A stretch of DNA of 64,000 nucleotides, from NCBI GenBank assembly GCA_021399445.1, contig JAJTUQ010000006.1, positions 186,001 to 250,000 on the forward strand, read 5' to 3'. The translations under genes were made by a program, and so were the position numbers. This DNA is from Xylogone sp. PMI_703. Taxonomy: Eukaryota > Ascomycota > Leotiomycetes. Each line of letters opens with the position of its first letter. Position 1 is the stretch's first letter. Below, one piece after another: positions 35,853 to 47,753 of the stretch. The notes below the pieces were generated by a model that searched no databases, had not been told where the DNA came from, and saw nothing but the letters and a program-made list of their open reading frames with translations.

Positions 35853-37779
35853 TTAGTCAAAACTCGGGAGATAAGTTGTCCAGGTTGCCTCGTATACTGC
35901 AGCAGGCATTGCCCGCAAGCTCGAAAGCGCTATTGCGATAATTATTAGACGTGCCGCGGAATATAAAAGCATGACGAAGGGCGTAGTGTGATACAGAATC
36001 GTGTTACGTATCCGCCCTCTCCTCCACTTTGCCGTCTCGCTCGGATAGACGTTAATCTTATCGAAGTTCTCGTCGTAGATAGGGAGGATCTCTTGGCGGA
36101 TGCCACGACCTATCCTGTATGTTTTATCTAGATTGTCGTAAAGCTTTTCAAAATCACCTTGAAAATCAACCGAAGTGTAGGTGGTTGAATCGCTTAGAAA
36201 ATGTTTAGAGGCGAATGTGTTCGGATTGGCCTCGAGGTAGGAGATCATCTGTATCAATACTGATGCCCCGAAGATTTCCCAGTATCTCTCTGGGGCCTCC
36301 AGAGGCTCCTGCAGCTTCTTTTGACACTCCTCAATGTCCTTCTGGAGTTGGTCATTAACATTTTTAGCCTCCTCTGCCAGTATGTCGGTTAACACCCACC
36401 CACAGGCCTCCTTAAAATTCTCGGCTTTCTTCCTTTTTAGAGCGTTCTCGTTCTGAGACTCGAAAAGATCTCCAATCCAGACGAGAGACTAGGGAATAAG
36501 AGAGGAGAATGTCAAAAGCAATACAGGGATGGCCGCCGATGCTAATGCCGCTGATCTCCACAAAATTTGTTCAATGTGAGGCGGGAAAGAGAAGTTCCAT
36601 GCTACCAAATGTAGGCTACCAAATGTAGGCTACCAAATGTAGGCTACCAAATGTAGGCTACCAAATGTAGGCTACCAAATGTAGGCTACCAAATGTAGGC
36701 TACCAAATGTAGGCTACCAAATGTAGGCTACCAACAAGAATCATGAGACAGGCTAGCAAGGGAAGGAAAGTTTTATCGACGTCGAGGGAATGTATAGTAT
36801 CATTCCTGAAATAGGGCAGACGACTCGTCTCTTTTTTCCATGAGCCCAGTATGATGTTGACGGAGCGGCGCGGCTCGGGAAGCCGTGTCGAGTTTTCATA
36901 TCTGTTCGGGATTGCGGTCCAAATTTCGACATTCTGCGGCTTGCCCCAGCGTGTTATATAGGTCAAGACCGCACAACTGGCAAATGCCACTGTCATGATC
37001 TCGAGCTGAGACGTAGAGTGGTGGAAATGCCATCGAGCCAGGACCGAGAGGATGATCCACGAGATCTGCAAGAAAGCAATCAGCTTCGAGACGGTGTCGC
37101 TCTTGGTCATGCGCTCGATGTCAGTCTTTGAAATCAGTGACGGCTGGTCGGTCGCCGGGTCATGACGTGGTGAGTTATCTGAGTCGGATGGTGAGTCGGC
37201 TGGAGATATTGTGAGATATCGTATCAACTCTTCAAAGGTGAGAGGAAAGAGGCCTTTAGGCCTATTCGGGTTTCCGACAGAACTCAAGCAGTTGACTCGA
37301 AAGCCCCCCATATTTGCATAGTAAATGTGCTTCTTTGTCCAGCCGAGCTTTTCCACGTCCTCCTCCTTGTCGCGGCTACCGGGTACGGCTTTGGGCTTTT
37401 GCGACAAATCCTTGAGCTCTTGCCAATCTTTTCAATTGTAACGGACTCAGAGATACTCGTCGATTGCCTGGGCTAAGATAAACTCAGGGACAAGAATCGT
37501 AAAAGCCATCCACTTGAGGTGATGTAGGAATTTTTCCAGCTTTGTCTTTGGTCTATCCCCAGGGATGTTCGGGTGTTGGATAGTCCAGGTGCAAGCTATG
37601 ATAGTCAAGATGCAACTCTGGATGATGTTCATGGTCCCCCGCTGGGTAGGATTCTGCTGCCACCCAACCAAGCCATTGTCTTTGGATTGAGAAGGCTGGG
37701 TGCTGTTCTGCGCTGCGGCTGAGACTACGAGGAAGAGAAGGAGCGCGTGTTGCAGGTGGGACTGAAAAGGTATGAGCAT
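35853..37779 (-). pseudogene. disrupted multi-pass membrane protein of fungal family of unknown function
   Basis: One reading frame with signal peptide (LLLFLVVSAAAQ) and the RGTMNIIQSCILTIIACTW block can be followed from 37779. This is an expanded Pezizomycotina family of uncharacterised membrane proteins. After IDEYL the frame meets TGA (37447-37449) and a second TGA five codons later, then continues unchanged with KDWQELKDL. Both stops are one C-to-T change from CGA. The frame is lost again at 36601-36726, where nine copies of a 14-bp repeat sit inside a membrane segment. Beyond the repeat the homologous sequence resumes in another frame (WNFSFPPHIEQILWR). It continues through a possible intron or third stop (TAG about 36489) to the stop at 35853. 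No canonical intron removes the two TGA codons. A recent loss of function is the best reading; sequencing error is an alternative for single sites. Confidence 0.72.
36601..36726. repeat. 14-bp minisatellite, nine perfect copies
   Basis: The unit GCTACCAAATGTAG is repeated nine times without mismatch, followed by a partial tenth (GCTACCAA). It lies inside the disrupted membrane-protein gene. The flanking sequence shares the 5-bp GTAGC (minus strand) on both sides of a single unit, as expected for slippage or unequal exchange starting from a one-copy state. Because 14 is not a multiple of three, the array runs through all frames and always meets TAG. Confidence 0.97.
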
Positions 37780-38747
37780 GATGACTTAGAAAGATGCAGC
37801 TTAGGTTTTCTGAAACTTAATGGGAAAACTATGTCACCTCCCACGTGAGAGCTGAGTAAGGCTCCAGGACCCTGTTATATCTTGTCACCGATTCTCGAAT
37901 CTCCATATGCACTCGCAGTAGTACAAGCATGTTCACAGGCACGATGCATGTAGGCCTAATCGCCGGCCACGTCAGTAAGTACATATTGAACTCCGCCGCA
38001 AGTTCGAATGAAGTGTTGGGAGCCCAGCTAATACGCTGCTGATCCACCACGGCGTCATAGGATCTCAGCGGTCCCACGCCCGAGCCAATGTAACATCTTA
38101 ATGCTATCACCCCCTTATTTGTTTTCTTCTTTTCCTTTCTTTTTCATGGCTCAATACTCTTTCCAGCAAGTGCTACATAGGGGCGTCTACACAGTCGTAT
38201 TTACACGTAATTTACGAGCCCAGTGTGCTGACTCCGGCAGAGAACGGGCACTGTCCTTGACAATAAGTAATCAAAATCAGAACCAGAATCAACCTCGAAT
38301 CAACGACGCAATCGTACAGTGAAAATCCCGCGATTCTGCCATCCGATCCCATAGCTCCCTTCATAATGCTACTCCCCGCCCCCTCCCGCTGGTGGAACCA
38401 ATCCAGCTAACCAAGTTAACCTTATATTAGGTAGCATTTCCAATAGCGGAAGGAGTTATCCGGCAGCCCCTGTAGCGGACATTCCAAACTAAGTAAGCAT
38501 TGGCCGGAGATCATTTGGTAGGTCAGCCGTATAGCGTCTAGCTCTGCCGTCCTCCCCCTCCCACAATCTGATCGGGCAGCCACCTGTGTCTTGATGTGGC
38601 CTGTCAGTATTGGATATCATAACGTCGGAGCTGTATCAGCATACATAAGAGTAAGTACAAGGCTCTGGCCGTCGACTTTGCATACTAGACTTCCACAACA
38701 AGATTCAGCACCGCCGTCTCATCGGGAACTTCCCACCCGGATGATTC
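37780..38747. other. intergenic
   Basis: A 93-codon minus-strand open frame (37829-38110) and a 73-codon plus-strand frame at 38101 lack recognisable features. A short AATCAG/AACCAG-like simple repeat lies near 38268-38300. No gene is supported. Confidence 0.45.
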
Positions 38748-39500
38748 ATGAATCATGATACCCATCTAGTCTCGGGGCTCGTTTATTCAGCCTCCAGACG
38801 GATCGCTCGTTCACACACTATGCCCGCCCCGGCTGCCACGGAGAGCAATACAGCCGCTGCTGACAAGGTTACAACTGACTCTAAAACACTTCCAAATGAC
38901 TTCGAGCCTCAGGGAACGAGTTCTACAGACGTAGCGGAGGCGAAAGTGCAGCCTACAAAATTCAAAATCATAAGGCTGCATCTCGCGGCCGAGGCAGGGG
39001 GTGTGAAGCGTGTGGAAGAGCGGCTGCACAAGGACCGGTCCGAGCTCGATGTTCCAGACCCCTATGCATGACTGTATTGATCACTGCAGCTAAGAACAAA
39101 AACGTAGGTATTGCACGTGTGCTATTGGAGCGGTGTCTGAAGATTGATCTCCCAGATAAGGCTGGGATGACGGCGCTTCATTGGCAGCGCAGAATGGCGA
39201 CGTCGGGATGATGAAGTAACTTCTATTAGTGAATGATTCAGTGAAGACGAGCGGAAAAACATCCACGAGGTCTGATGCAGATGTATAAGTACAGGGAAGC
39301 ACCGAGAGTGAAAGTCGGACGACCAATGTAGACCCGTTTGACGAACAATCACGTACACCCCTCTATCTGGCGTCTAAGAGCGGAAATGTCCAAGCAGCGA
39401 AATTATTGTTAAAGGGGCGGATGACGACCGTCTCCGTGATAAGAAAGGGAGATTACAGCTCGAGGCAGCTGCTGTCACTAACAGAGAGCACGTAATAAAG
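38748..39500 (+). pseudogene. ankyrin-repeat protein remnant
   Basis: After a Thr/Ala-rich N-terminal part, ankyrin-type repeats can be traced: LHLAAEAGGVKRVEERL, TVLITAAKNKNVGIARVLL, MTALHW and TPLYLASKSGNVQAAKLLL. They are scattered over different frames. Apparent single-base losses occur at about 39070, 39184 and 39415. In-frame stops occur at about 39215 (a CAA-to-TAA type change in the helix before LLLV) and 39283. No set of introns repairs these. Ankyrin proteins are scaffolds and often belong to expanded, fast-decaying gene families in fungi. The start at 38748 is arbitrary; 38820 is also possible. Confidence 0.7.
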
Positions 39501-39529
39501 CTACCGAGAGACAGGCTTACCAGAAGTAC

Positions 39530-40060
39530 ATTAAGAGCTCTGGTACAGACTTATGTTCCCCTTCCGAACTTCAACACTCTGCTGGACAAGGCTCTAAGAC
39601 TTGGAACAATCATAACGAACTCTGACGATATCCAACCACCCCCCCTCCTAACTTCAAGTCCCCGCCTTCCCACTGTACCTAGCGTAAGCGCCTGTCTGGG
39701 CTCAAAACAACGCAACAACAGGCTCAGGCATGGCAATACCGCTAATAGACAAAGGTTATTACAGACCTCATTCCCAAGCTTAACCAGGCAAAAGGTAGCG
39801 AAATTATCAAGTGCGAAGAAACGATCAAAGTCGACACTTTTGACGATGTATTTTTCGAGCCTACGCGTAAATACTTGGATAACTGCAAGGAAAAGATATC
39901 CTCTCTAGCCTCGCCGGTCTACATCGTAACAAGTATGAAGATAGTACAAGGTGCGAGTGTAGGCAATAACTCAGGCGCGAATGTCAAGTTGTTATTACCG
40001 CAGAGATTCACCCTTGTAGTTAGCTTGTTGAAGCTCGATTATAAGCGGTCGAGAGTTTAG
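39530..40060 (+). pseudogene. degenerate coding stretch, family uncertain
   Basis: Two coherent blocks in different frames look like former protein: VQTYVPLPNFNTLLDKALRL at 39541-39600, and a long one at about 39758-40000 (LIPKLNQAKG, TFDDVFFEPTRKYLDNC, PVYIVTSMKIVQGASVG). The PVYIVTSMKIVQGASV pattern reminds me of a widespread fungal family of unknown function, but I cannot name it reliably. Frame changes and the absence of a start indicate decay. It directly follows the ankyrin remnant on the same strand, so both could have been one gene. Weak coding-like fragments continue to about 40460. Confidence 0.45.
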
Positions 40061-41380
40061 GCAAACACACCAAGTTTCAGCCTTCATTATGTCACCCCAA
40101 ACCTTCTTAGTTATTTGAGCTATGGCGGTCATAGAGAGGATAACCTTATCTGAGGATTTGAGATAAGAATACTACTAATTCTGATTCGACAAACAAGCGC
40201 CCACAGCTAGAAGTGTCAGCTAAAGTTGAAACTTTAGAACTATCAAACACGCTTTCGCCTGAGGTTGTACTACAAGAAAGCTGCCAGCTAAGAGTTCTCC
40301 GGAATATTAACATAACCTCTCTTCCAAGCTCTCCTGTTGGATATCACGTTTAATTTGTGGTGAATATGCAGGTTGCTCTAGCGGGTAAGTCCGCCAGCGA
40401 GGAGGAGAGCCGGAGCGTTCTCTGGGAGACCAGCGTGTGGTTTGTGGTAGCAGTCATTATATTCGTATGTTTAGTAGTTTAGCACAATTTTAATTTCCAC
40501 CTCAGCTGTCAGTCGTGGAAGCTTGATCGCTAATTATCAGGACGGTAAACATATATATTAGAGGAGGTGGTGGTGGGGCTAAGAGATTGATGGTGTGAGT
40601 ACTTTACGTATTTGAGTATATGGAAACATCTTATGGCAGAAAGAAGCTAAAGTTGAAATTCGTGAGGTCCGGTATTTCGTTTGATGCGACTCTTGCGAAG
40701 CCTAAGATCCAAAGAATCGTGTCCAGTCATTTAATAAAGATTTGCAGATCCGGAGGCAAATGACGCAACAAACTTGTTCACAGCATAGTTGGCTTAGTGT
40801 ACAATCAAATATAATGGCTCGAGAACTGTTGTTAGAGTGGGCCGGCCCACCTTATAATTGTAAACAGCTTGGAAAAAGTATACCACGCTGTATCATTTAC
40901 AGCGTTTGAGATTCACGATGACTTAAAATAGTTCTCAGTACCTCGTGACATCTTTGGTCAATATTAATGCAATGATATATAGGCATAATTCTCGGGGAGG
41001 GACAATATTGCTGCTCTAACACGGAGCGCGTTGCACGGCTTACGGAAAAGATGATATAGGCCGATTGACCGGATAGTTCCCTTAACTCGACACATTGTTT
41101 GCTGGTACCTTACACGTATTTTGTGCCTGAAATGAATGCTAGTGTCCATTTGAGGAAATTATCCGGTCTATAACTCAACAGCCGGCATTGGTCTATGGGT
41201 CGGAACTTATATAAGAATTCTATTCTGTACTACAACGCCCTCTCCGCGAGAGTAGCGGCTGTTTCAGTAAAACAGCTCTTTGCACCAACCAAGAAAGTCT
41301 AAACTAAACAAGGCAGACAAATTTCACCTTAGAATACCTTAACTAAGGTTATCCTAAAACTGGGAACCAATACTGTCGCC
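40061..41380. other. intergenic with further possible coding remnants
   Basis: Fragments such as GKSASEEESRSVLWETS at about 40384-40434 look protein-like but are short and interrupted. The right part is the promoter of the amidohydrolase gene. Nothing firm is seen. Confidence 0.4.
41208..41214 (+). promoter_or_regulatory. TATA-box-like TATATAA
   Basis: TATATAA lies 167 bp before the ATG of the amidohydrolase gene at 41381, a plausible distance for a fungal TATA box. AT-rich sequence is common here, so chance occurrence is possible. Confidence 0.35.
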
Positions 41381-42421
41381 ATGGGACTTGGAGCAAAATA
41401 TGATCCTCTATATACAACAGAATCTCCCGCGAAAATAGATGTGCACCACCATCTTTTCCCAGAGTTCTGGGTTAAAGGTTAGTCCCTCACATACTGTATC
41501 CCACTCTCTATTCAACCGTTACTGACCTTCAAAGCTGTAAACAAATCTGTCAACGACCCTACCCTCAAGCCACCTACATGGTCATTGCAGATGTCCGAAG
41601 ATATAATGCAAAGCCTTGGAGTAACTAAGACCATATTGTCTTTGTCAACTCCAGGAGTGACTATATTCGATAAACAAGAAGCACGGAATATGGCGCGACG
41701 GGTAAATGTGTATGCAGCTAAGATTCGTGATGCACAACCTGAGAAGTTTGGCTTCTTTGCTAGCCTTCCCTCGCTCTTGGACACAGAAGGAGTTTTAGCA
41801 GAGATTGCCTATGCATCAGAGAATCTTCAGCCTGATGGGTTCGTGATTTTCACACGATATGGAGGGGATACTGAGTTTGGGTACCTTGGAGATGCTAGAT
41901 TTCGACCTATTTGGCACGAGTTCAATTCCCGAAAGGTAGTCGTCTTTGTTCACCCTACCACGCCGCTGGTAAAAACACCTCTACCACCCACTATCTTAAA
42001 CAATATTACCGAGTTTCCCCATGAAACAACGAGAACGGCTGTTGACCTCATTTTTTCCAATACGAAGCAAGATTTCCCGGATTGTAAAGTGATCTTGTCT
42101 CATGCCGGTGGAACATTGCCATATCTCATTGGCCGAATTGCTCTGATGGAGCTTTTGCCATATGCACCTGGAGAAAAGACGAGGGAAGAAATCATTGCTA
42201 CTGCTCAGAGCTTTTACTATGATATCGCTTTGTCAGGAAATGACGGTACCTTGTCGGCTTTGTTCCAACTGGTTCCAGAAGATCATATCTTATTTGGAAG
42301 TGATTTCCCTTATTGTCCAACAAACGGCTTACGACGGTTGAATGATGTTTGGGAGAGTTTTTCACCAGATAAAAGGGATCAAGTCAATTATCTGAATGCT
42401 CTGGCTCTTCTCCCTAATTGA
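41381..42421 (+). CDS. amidohydrolase-family decarboxylase (ACMSD / gamma-resorcylate type)
   Basis: About 327 residues from exons 41381-41477 and 41535-42421. This is a TIM-barrel amidohydrolase of the group that decarboxylates aromatic or 2-amino-3-carboxymuconate-type acids. The metal ligands are visible: HxH at H22/H24 in DVHHHLFP, a later His in VILSHAGGTLPYL, and the Asp of LFGSDFPY. An intervening HPTTP block supplies the second-shell His typical of the group. The family is zinc-dependent and cytosolic. The exact substrate cannot be read. A downstream phenol-hydroxylase-type enzyme and P450 in the same window suggest aromatic catabolism, but they are more than 13 kb away. Confidence 0.88.
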
Positions 42422-43621
42422 CCCCTTTGGCATTGCGGTAGTGGGGACAATCGAATGGTACAATGTCGGATCTTGGAAAGGAAGAATATCATCAATCAAT
42501 TATAATTTATGTGTTTTACCATCCATTTATAATATTAAGAAAGTACTGTGAATACTAATGATACCCTAAAACTCTAGTACTTCTTAGTAGTTAATTTTTC
42601 AAATGTCATATTGACAACGATGTTGTATTGCAAGAGTGAGCAACTCAAAGTCGATAGAGTTATGGAGCAGAAGTAGTACAGGGAATAGGGCCTAAAGCAG
42701 TATAGAAAGTGTTTAATATTAAATTATGTTTGCTCTACTATGCTAATCACAATCTATCTCCTCCATAGTGTAAGGACCTTCATGTATAAGAGAGGGAGGT
42801 CATCCAATTTACAGTCTGGATTGCAATTACGAGGCCATATTCAGTTACAACAAGAGCCTATTTCTAACCAAATTGTAACTACACTAAGGTGGAAGCAAAA
42901 GAAGACCTTGCCAAGTAGGATTGGACTGTAGTCTGGGTTTCGGGGCGGCTGAGAAAATAGAGCATGTATCCGATAAGACTACTTTTGTATAGACGGCCTA
43001 CTAATGGGAGCTAACTCTTCTTAATTATTGCCTAGGAAGTCGACTGTCAACATTAGGTGAATGTCAACTATCCCGACTTCCCGCTGAGGGTGATGTTGCA
43101 TTGGTAGGAAATGCCGGTACTAATTAAGCCGTGAGCCGTGAGCCGTCATTCCGTATACCGATGCCGTGTATCACGAACCAATTCTACGTTCTAATCACGA
43201 AAACTTATTACTACACACCTACCATATCCTCCTGAACTATGCCGGATTGACTAGGCTTTTGGAATGATGATTCGGTTGTCCTGGATACTCTTGCCGCGTT
43301 CTATTGCCTGGTACTTGATGGGATCAGGATAGTTGAGATGAGCTGATACACCGAGCTAGGTAGCCCAATACCGTTGCCATTTTCCCGGTTTAGACAGTCC
43401 AAACCGTCATATAGGCTACGGCAAGTAGACAGGAACATAAAAATAGCCACTGTATTTTATTCTTGTTCAATATAGTCTAATATAATCGCAATTCTAGAAT
43501 AGCAATCCCAACAGAAGCTACCTATACCAATTCCTGCATCGCTAATCTGCAAAGTCAAGAAGCTATTACTCGACCTATAGATCCTTAATAACCTCAACAT
43601 AGCGTCCAAGAGCATCGAGCC
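42422..43621. other. intergenic, about 1.2 kb
   Basis: There is no supported gene. A small direct repeat (GTGAGCC in tandem) occurs at about 43130-43146. The right end is the promoter of the carbonic anhydrase-like gene. Confidence 0.45.
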
Positions 43622-44221
43622 ATGGCACCTCCAACAGGCCACCCCGAGGTCAACCCTTACCGACCATTCGACTTCCAAGCTGCGAACAAGAAATATGTCG
43701 AGAATAAATTCTCAGAGCCTGATATGATGGTTGGCGCACGGTCACGAGTAGGCATAATCACTTGCTGTGATGCGAGGTGTAGTCCGGATCAGTTCTTCGA
43801 CCTTGAGCCCAATGAGGCATTCGTGATCCGTAACGGCGGAGGAAGAACCGCAACGGATGACGTTATTCGCACACTGGCGATGATAGAGGTCCTGAGTGAT
43901 ATTAAGGAGCTCATGGTTATACATCATACGGACTGTGGAGCTATTGTCGGCAGGGAGGATTGGATCCGCCAGATGATAGCGGAAAATGATCCAAAGGCGA
44001 AGGGGGGGCCTTTCAGGGAAGGTGCGGCAGCATGGGCGGAGTCACTGGCGATGCTACCATTTGATATCAAAGAAGGAGAGACTGAGAGGGAAATTGTCGA
44101 TCGCAGTGTTGTTCAGGATGTGAAATTTCTCCGCGCTCATCCATTGATCAAGCCATCGATCCCTGTCACGGGCTGGGTTTACAATCTGCATAATGGAAAG
44201 GTTGAGCCCGTCGAATGCTAA
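43622..44221 (+). CDS. beta-class carbonic anhydrase-like protein
   Basis: A single exon encodes 199 residues. The zinc signature of beta-carbonic anhydrases is complete: Cys and the Asp-Arg dyad in CCDARCSP (C-x-D-x-R) and the H-x2-C of HHTDCGA. RNGGGRTATDDVIRTL corresponds to the conserved RNAGGR..DD..RSL block. Beta-class enzymes hydrate CO2; the shorter fungal forms are often cytosolic, and no presequence is visible. The start at 43622 is preceded by CC, and no earlier Met lies in frame nearby. It is convergent with the zinc-cluster factor at 44550-46928, with 328 bp between stops. Confidence 0.9.
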   Translation: MAPPTGHPEVNPYRPFDFQAANKKYVENKFSEPDMMVGARSRVGIITCCDARCSPDQFFDLEPNEAFVIRNGGGRTATDDVIRTLAMIEVLSDIKELMVIHHTDCGAIVGREDWIRQMIAENDPKAKGGPFREGAAAWAESLAMLPFDIKEGETEREIVDRSVVQDVKFLRAHPLIKPSIPVTGWVYNLHNGKVEPVEC

Positions 44222-44549
44222 GTTGTGGATTCACAGGTATTGCAAAAGGAGGAGCTGTACTTCAGATTGGGGTGCCGATCAGCGCCATAGAGGCTTTATG
44301 AAGGTCAGGCAGTAGAGAACAATCCTGGGTTCCGATCCTATCTGCAACACATCTGGATTTGTATGTGATGTATTTCAGCATTAGACCTGTTAGCGCCTTA
44401 ATAGAGTGGCCAAGACGTAAACATAGTATATTATACAGTGTTAGCACAGGACATGCAGATGCCGTTACCAGGTCTTTCACTCCTCTACCAGGCCTCTATA
44501 TTTCTATAATGTTCATGGCCGTTGATATGGATTTGCATGCGTGGGGTAA
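44222..44549. other. short intergenic between convergent genes
   Basis: This holds the 3' regions of the carbonic anhydrase-like gene (plus) and the zinc-cluster factor (minus). Short open frames here have no features. Confidence 0.5.
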
Positions 44550-46928
44550 CTAAGCAATTACTCCGTCCGAAGTAAGTGGACCTTTGGGCAAAAGCATTTG
44601 TAGGCGATTTAACTCCTCCTTTTCAGCTTGTTCCATATCTTCAAAGGCTTGAGGCTTTTCAAGAAGCTGGATTAATTCTATAAGATAAGAGATTAGATGA
44701 TGGAAACTAGAATTAAGAAGTATATCAATAAACTGCAATAGATACGTACTCAGTACAGACGACCCGATCTCCCAGTAACTTCCGATTCGCTTGAGGACAA
44801 GTTTTACAATCTCGTAATAGCTAGATGAGGCATGTTGATTAGATCTTGTGGTGGGATTACCCGCACCAAGGACATTGGCGACTCCTGGGCCAACGAGCGT
44901 AGCAGCAACCAGCGGACAAGCTAATGCTATGAAGTCTGGATTCCATTCTCGCAGAACTCGAGCTACAAATTTCTCGTTTTCGCTATTTGAACGACTAGCT
45001 GCAGTGAAGGATATTGGCTTCGAGGCTGAATGAGACTTAACCAGTTGGCGGACTCTAACGAGAGAACATTGTTAGTAACTATGCAATATCGACTCTTAGA
45101 GCAGGCAACTTTGACATACGTGTGCAACATTAGTGTTGTGGATAATATCCAATTCGACCCCGCGAAGTTATCCTCCTCGAAGTTGAGAGGGCCTGTTGTC
45201 AGCTGGAAATTGACAGGTAGAAGCAGAGAAAAACAGTTGAGCACCTGCTCATACTCTATAATATCTTCTGGACTAGGGTTACCTCGATGAACCTTGTCAT
45301 GTATCACCACCATTAGTGAAGATGCTACCAAAAACCAGGCGCGTTCGTCTTGGTTTGGGCAGTCTTGAAGGCTTTTCCACACACCTAACGAACTGCTGTT
45401 TAACTTCGCAGAAGCAAGCGGAGAGTTGGAAAACCAATGCTTGTCAGAAACAGGGAGCAGGACGTTAAATCGACCTTGGTCTATCATGTTTGGACGACAC
45501 AAGACTGACGACGCGAAACAATCAAGCTCCCAAGTAAGCCACCAAGCTCTCCGACGCTCTTCCTGTTGAGCCCAATCTATTGCTGAGCTCCATTGACCGC
45601 CAGAGATACTCTCGTCAAGAGCATCGTAACCAAGTTCGTACGCTAAACGACAACAAATGCCTGTCAGGGTCCAGCTGAGCGAACTAGTTTCGCATATTTG
45701 GTGATAGAAAGCCAGAAGAATATATCCTTGTAGCAATGCAAGTGAAGGTGGGACTGGGTCCTGCAGCCGAACGCTTTCTTGATATAAGGCTTTTGCTTCG
45801 CGGGCAAAGCTGACAGCCCGCTCCTTGGGTGGAGCATTGTTGAAATAAGAAGAGGTTGAAAATCTTGCAGATAATGCGAGCATGCCGTTCAAGATGAGTG
45901 CGTCTTCCAATGTGAGTTGACGGTACTTGCAACAATCAGCGTCGCGCTCTCTATACTTTTGGTAAAAATTAGGGCGATGAAGCAACGGAATGAAGCCTGA
46001 GACTTTTTGGAAGAATAAGTCAATCCTGATTAGATGATTAGCTTATATCTAAACATAATAAGTTTCAAGGTACTGACAGATTATCAACGATTCGGTGGGG
46101 GGCATTTATAGAGTACTTAGCAGGCGAAGGTTGATCTCTACTCTCCTCAGCCGCGTATGCCTTAGGGCTATCGGGCGGTCGTATCATGTAACTCCCAGCA
46201 AGATTACCACTATCAAAGCCCTCAGAGATTGATTCGGTATTTAACAGATCGAATATATCCTCATCCTGCATATTTAAATAGTCCGGCATCTGATGGGGAA
46301 AGTTTACAACAAGGGTTTCATCGGCTTGCTGGTTAAGTGCAAAAGCAGGGCTGCTCACCCGGCTGTCATCTGAGGGCGTATAGTTCTGCGCCTGATGGTG
46401 ATACTCATCTTGTTGAACAGGACACACAGATATTGAAGTTGTAGAGCTCGACCTATTGAAATGCTGCAGAAGAAGATCCTGCAAAGTTTCTGTATCGATC
46501 TGGCTGAGCAATGGATCTATGAGTATGGTTGTTCAGCTAAGATCTAAAGCGGTCCCAACGGAAGGAACCCTACCTAAGGGATTTTCCTGCCGTTGTTTTG
46601 TGGTTGCTGTCGCGGACGGAGCCCGGCGGAGGCGGTCTGCGATACGTCTCCGAGACGTTGGGTACACACACGTACTCCCAATGCGACTACACAGTGAGCA
46701 TTTCGGAGTCCGTTTGTCACCTGTCCCTCGTGAGGAAATGATATGGGAAACGATTGCGAGACAGATACGTTTGAGTATAGAAAACTAGGGAGGACGGACA
46801 CTTAGTCTTCTTCCTACAATTAATATCAGCAAGGCCGTGAGTGGTTGTAGGGAGAATCAGATGGCTGGAGCTTACTGATTACATTCTTCACAAGCTCTAC
46901 CACCACTCCTTTTCCTCCTTTCCTGCAT
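44550..46928 (-). CDS. Zn2Cys6 transcription factor with fungal_trans domain
   Basis: About 663 residues from seven minus-strand exons: 46928-46876, 46813-46800, 46720-46574, 46516-46078, 46025-45120, 45054-44750 and 44677-44550. The cluster CEECNQKKTKC then CSLCSRIGSTC has perfect C-x2-C-x6-C-x6-C-x2-C-x6-C spacing (about residues 13-39) and is encoded by three exons, of which the second has only 14 nt. The middle homology region begins FFQKVSGFIPLLHRPNF and continues LILNGMLALSARFS and WWLTWELDCFASS, typical of the fungal-specific transcription factor domain. The C-terminus is predicted helical and charged (KPQAFEDMEQAEKEEL). Its start is firmly set by the basic residues just before the cluster. 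Its targets are unknown; nearby candidates are the carbonic anhydrase-like and decarboxylase genes. Confidence 0.88.
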
Positions 46929-47753
46929 AGGAATTCTAGGGTGTGCGGTTCTCACAGCCGTGGGTAGAGATTATAGCGGATTTCCAGGCAGGGGAGCACT
47001 CAGATATATCACTGTAGTTAAATGCCGGCAAAGGAAGGTATTCCTTTCGATCTCTATTATTGAGGGACCCTGCTCCGTGTTGCGAAGAGTAGGTACTCAC
47101 TGGCATTCTTGGTATTTTGATTTTGGAGGAGGATGAGAATGCGGGGCTCAGTCTGGGGTTGCGGCAATTGCGGAGTACAGAGAGCACCAACAATTATTCA
47201 GCGGTAGAGAAACAGTTACGTTATGCTTTAGGTCGCTGAATAATGCGCCCCTAAGCAGTATTCCCCATGCCGGCTTGTTAAATTTAGGTTAAGCTACTGT
47301 TCTACAGCTCTTCATTTCAGAGCTAGTGTAGCGTATGTGCCAGTACCGTGTTTGCTCGACCGGACATTTTCCTCGACAGGATAGTAGCATAATTAATGCG
47401 TCTGCAGGCATAATAATGTTTCGTTTAAGAAACTGTCTAGTTGACCAATAAATACCAGTAAGCGTATGTTAATAAAGTAGGCCCCTACAAGCAATACACT
47501 GTCACTAGGAACGGCATCGAAGGCCTTCTTTGCAAAACCTATGTGTAATAATTTTCTAATGTATATTGATAAGGCTATCAATACATTTCTCAATGACTAT
47601 CTTACTTCCCGTCAAGCATTGTTTTTTGCATCTGTGAGTTTCTACCTCGGATGCAGCTTATGATTCCTAAGCAGTTATTTATAGATCTACCATCTATTTT
47701 CGGTTATATTCCTGTCTGGGGGCTAATAAGAAAGTACTAAGTAAAGCTTATAG
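46929..47753. other. intergenic
   Basis: Upstream region of the zinc-cluster factor, then AT-rich sequence that leads into the inverted-repeat element. Small open frames lack features. Confidence 0.5.

Noticed and set aside
36489..36520. TAG near 36489 as a third nonsense mutation in the membrane-protein pseudogene
   Set aside because: It follows a pyrimidine-rich run (CTCTCTTATTCCCTAG) and could be an intron acceptor, so it is not counted as firm evidence.
37829..38110. 93-codon minus-strand open frame upstream of the disrupted membrane gene
   Set aside because: The next gene has its own Met and signal peptide at 37779, and no splice linkage was seen.
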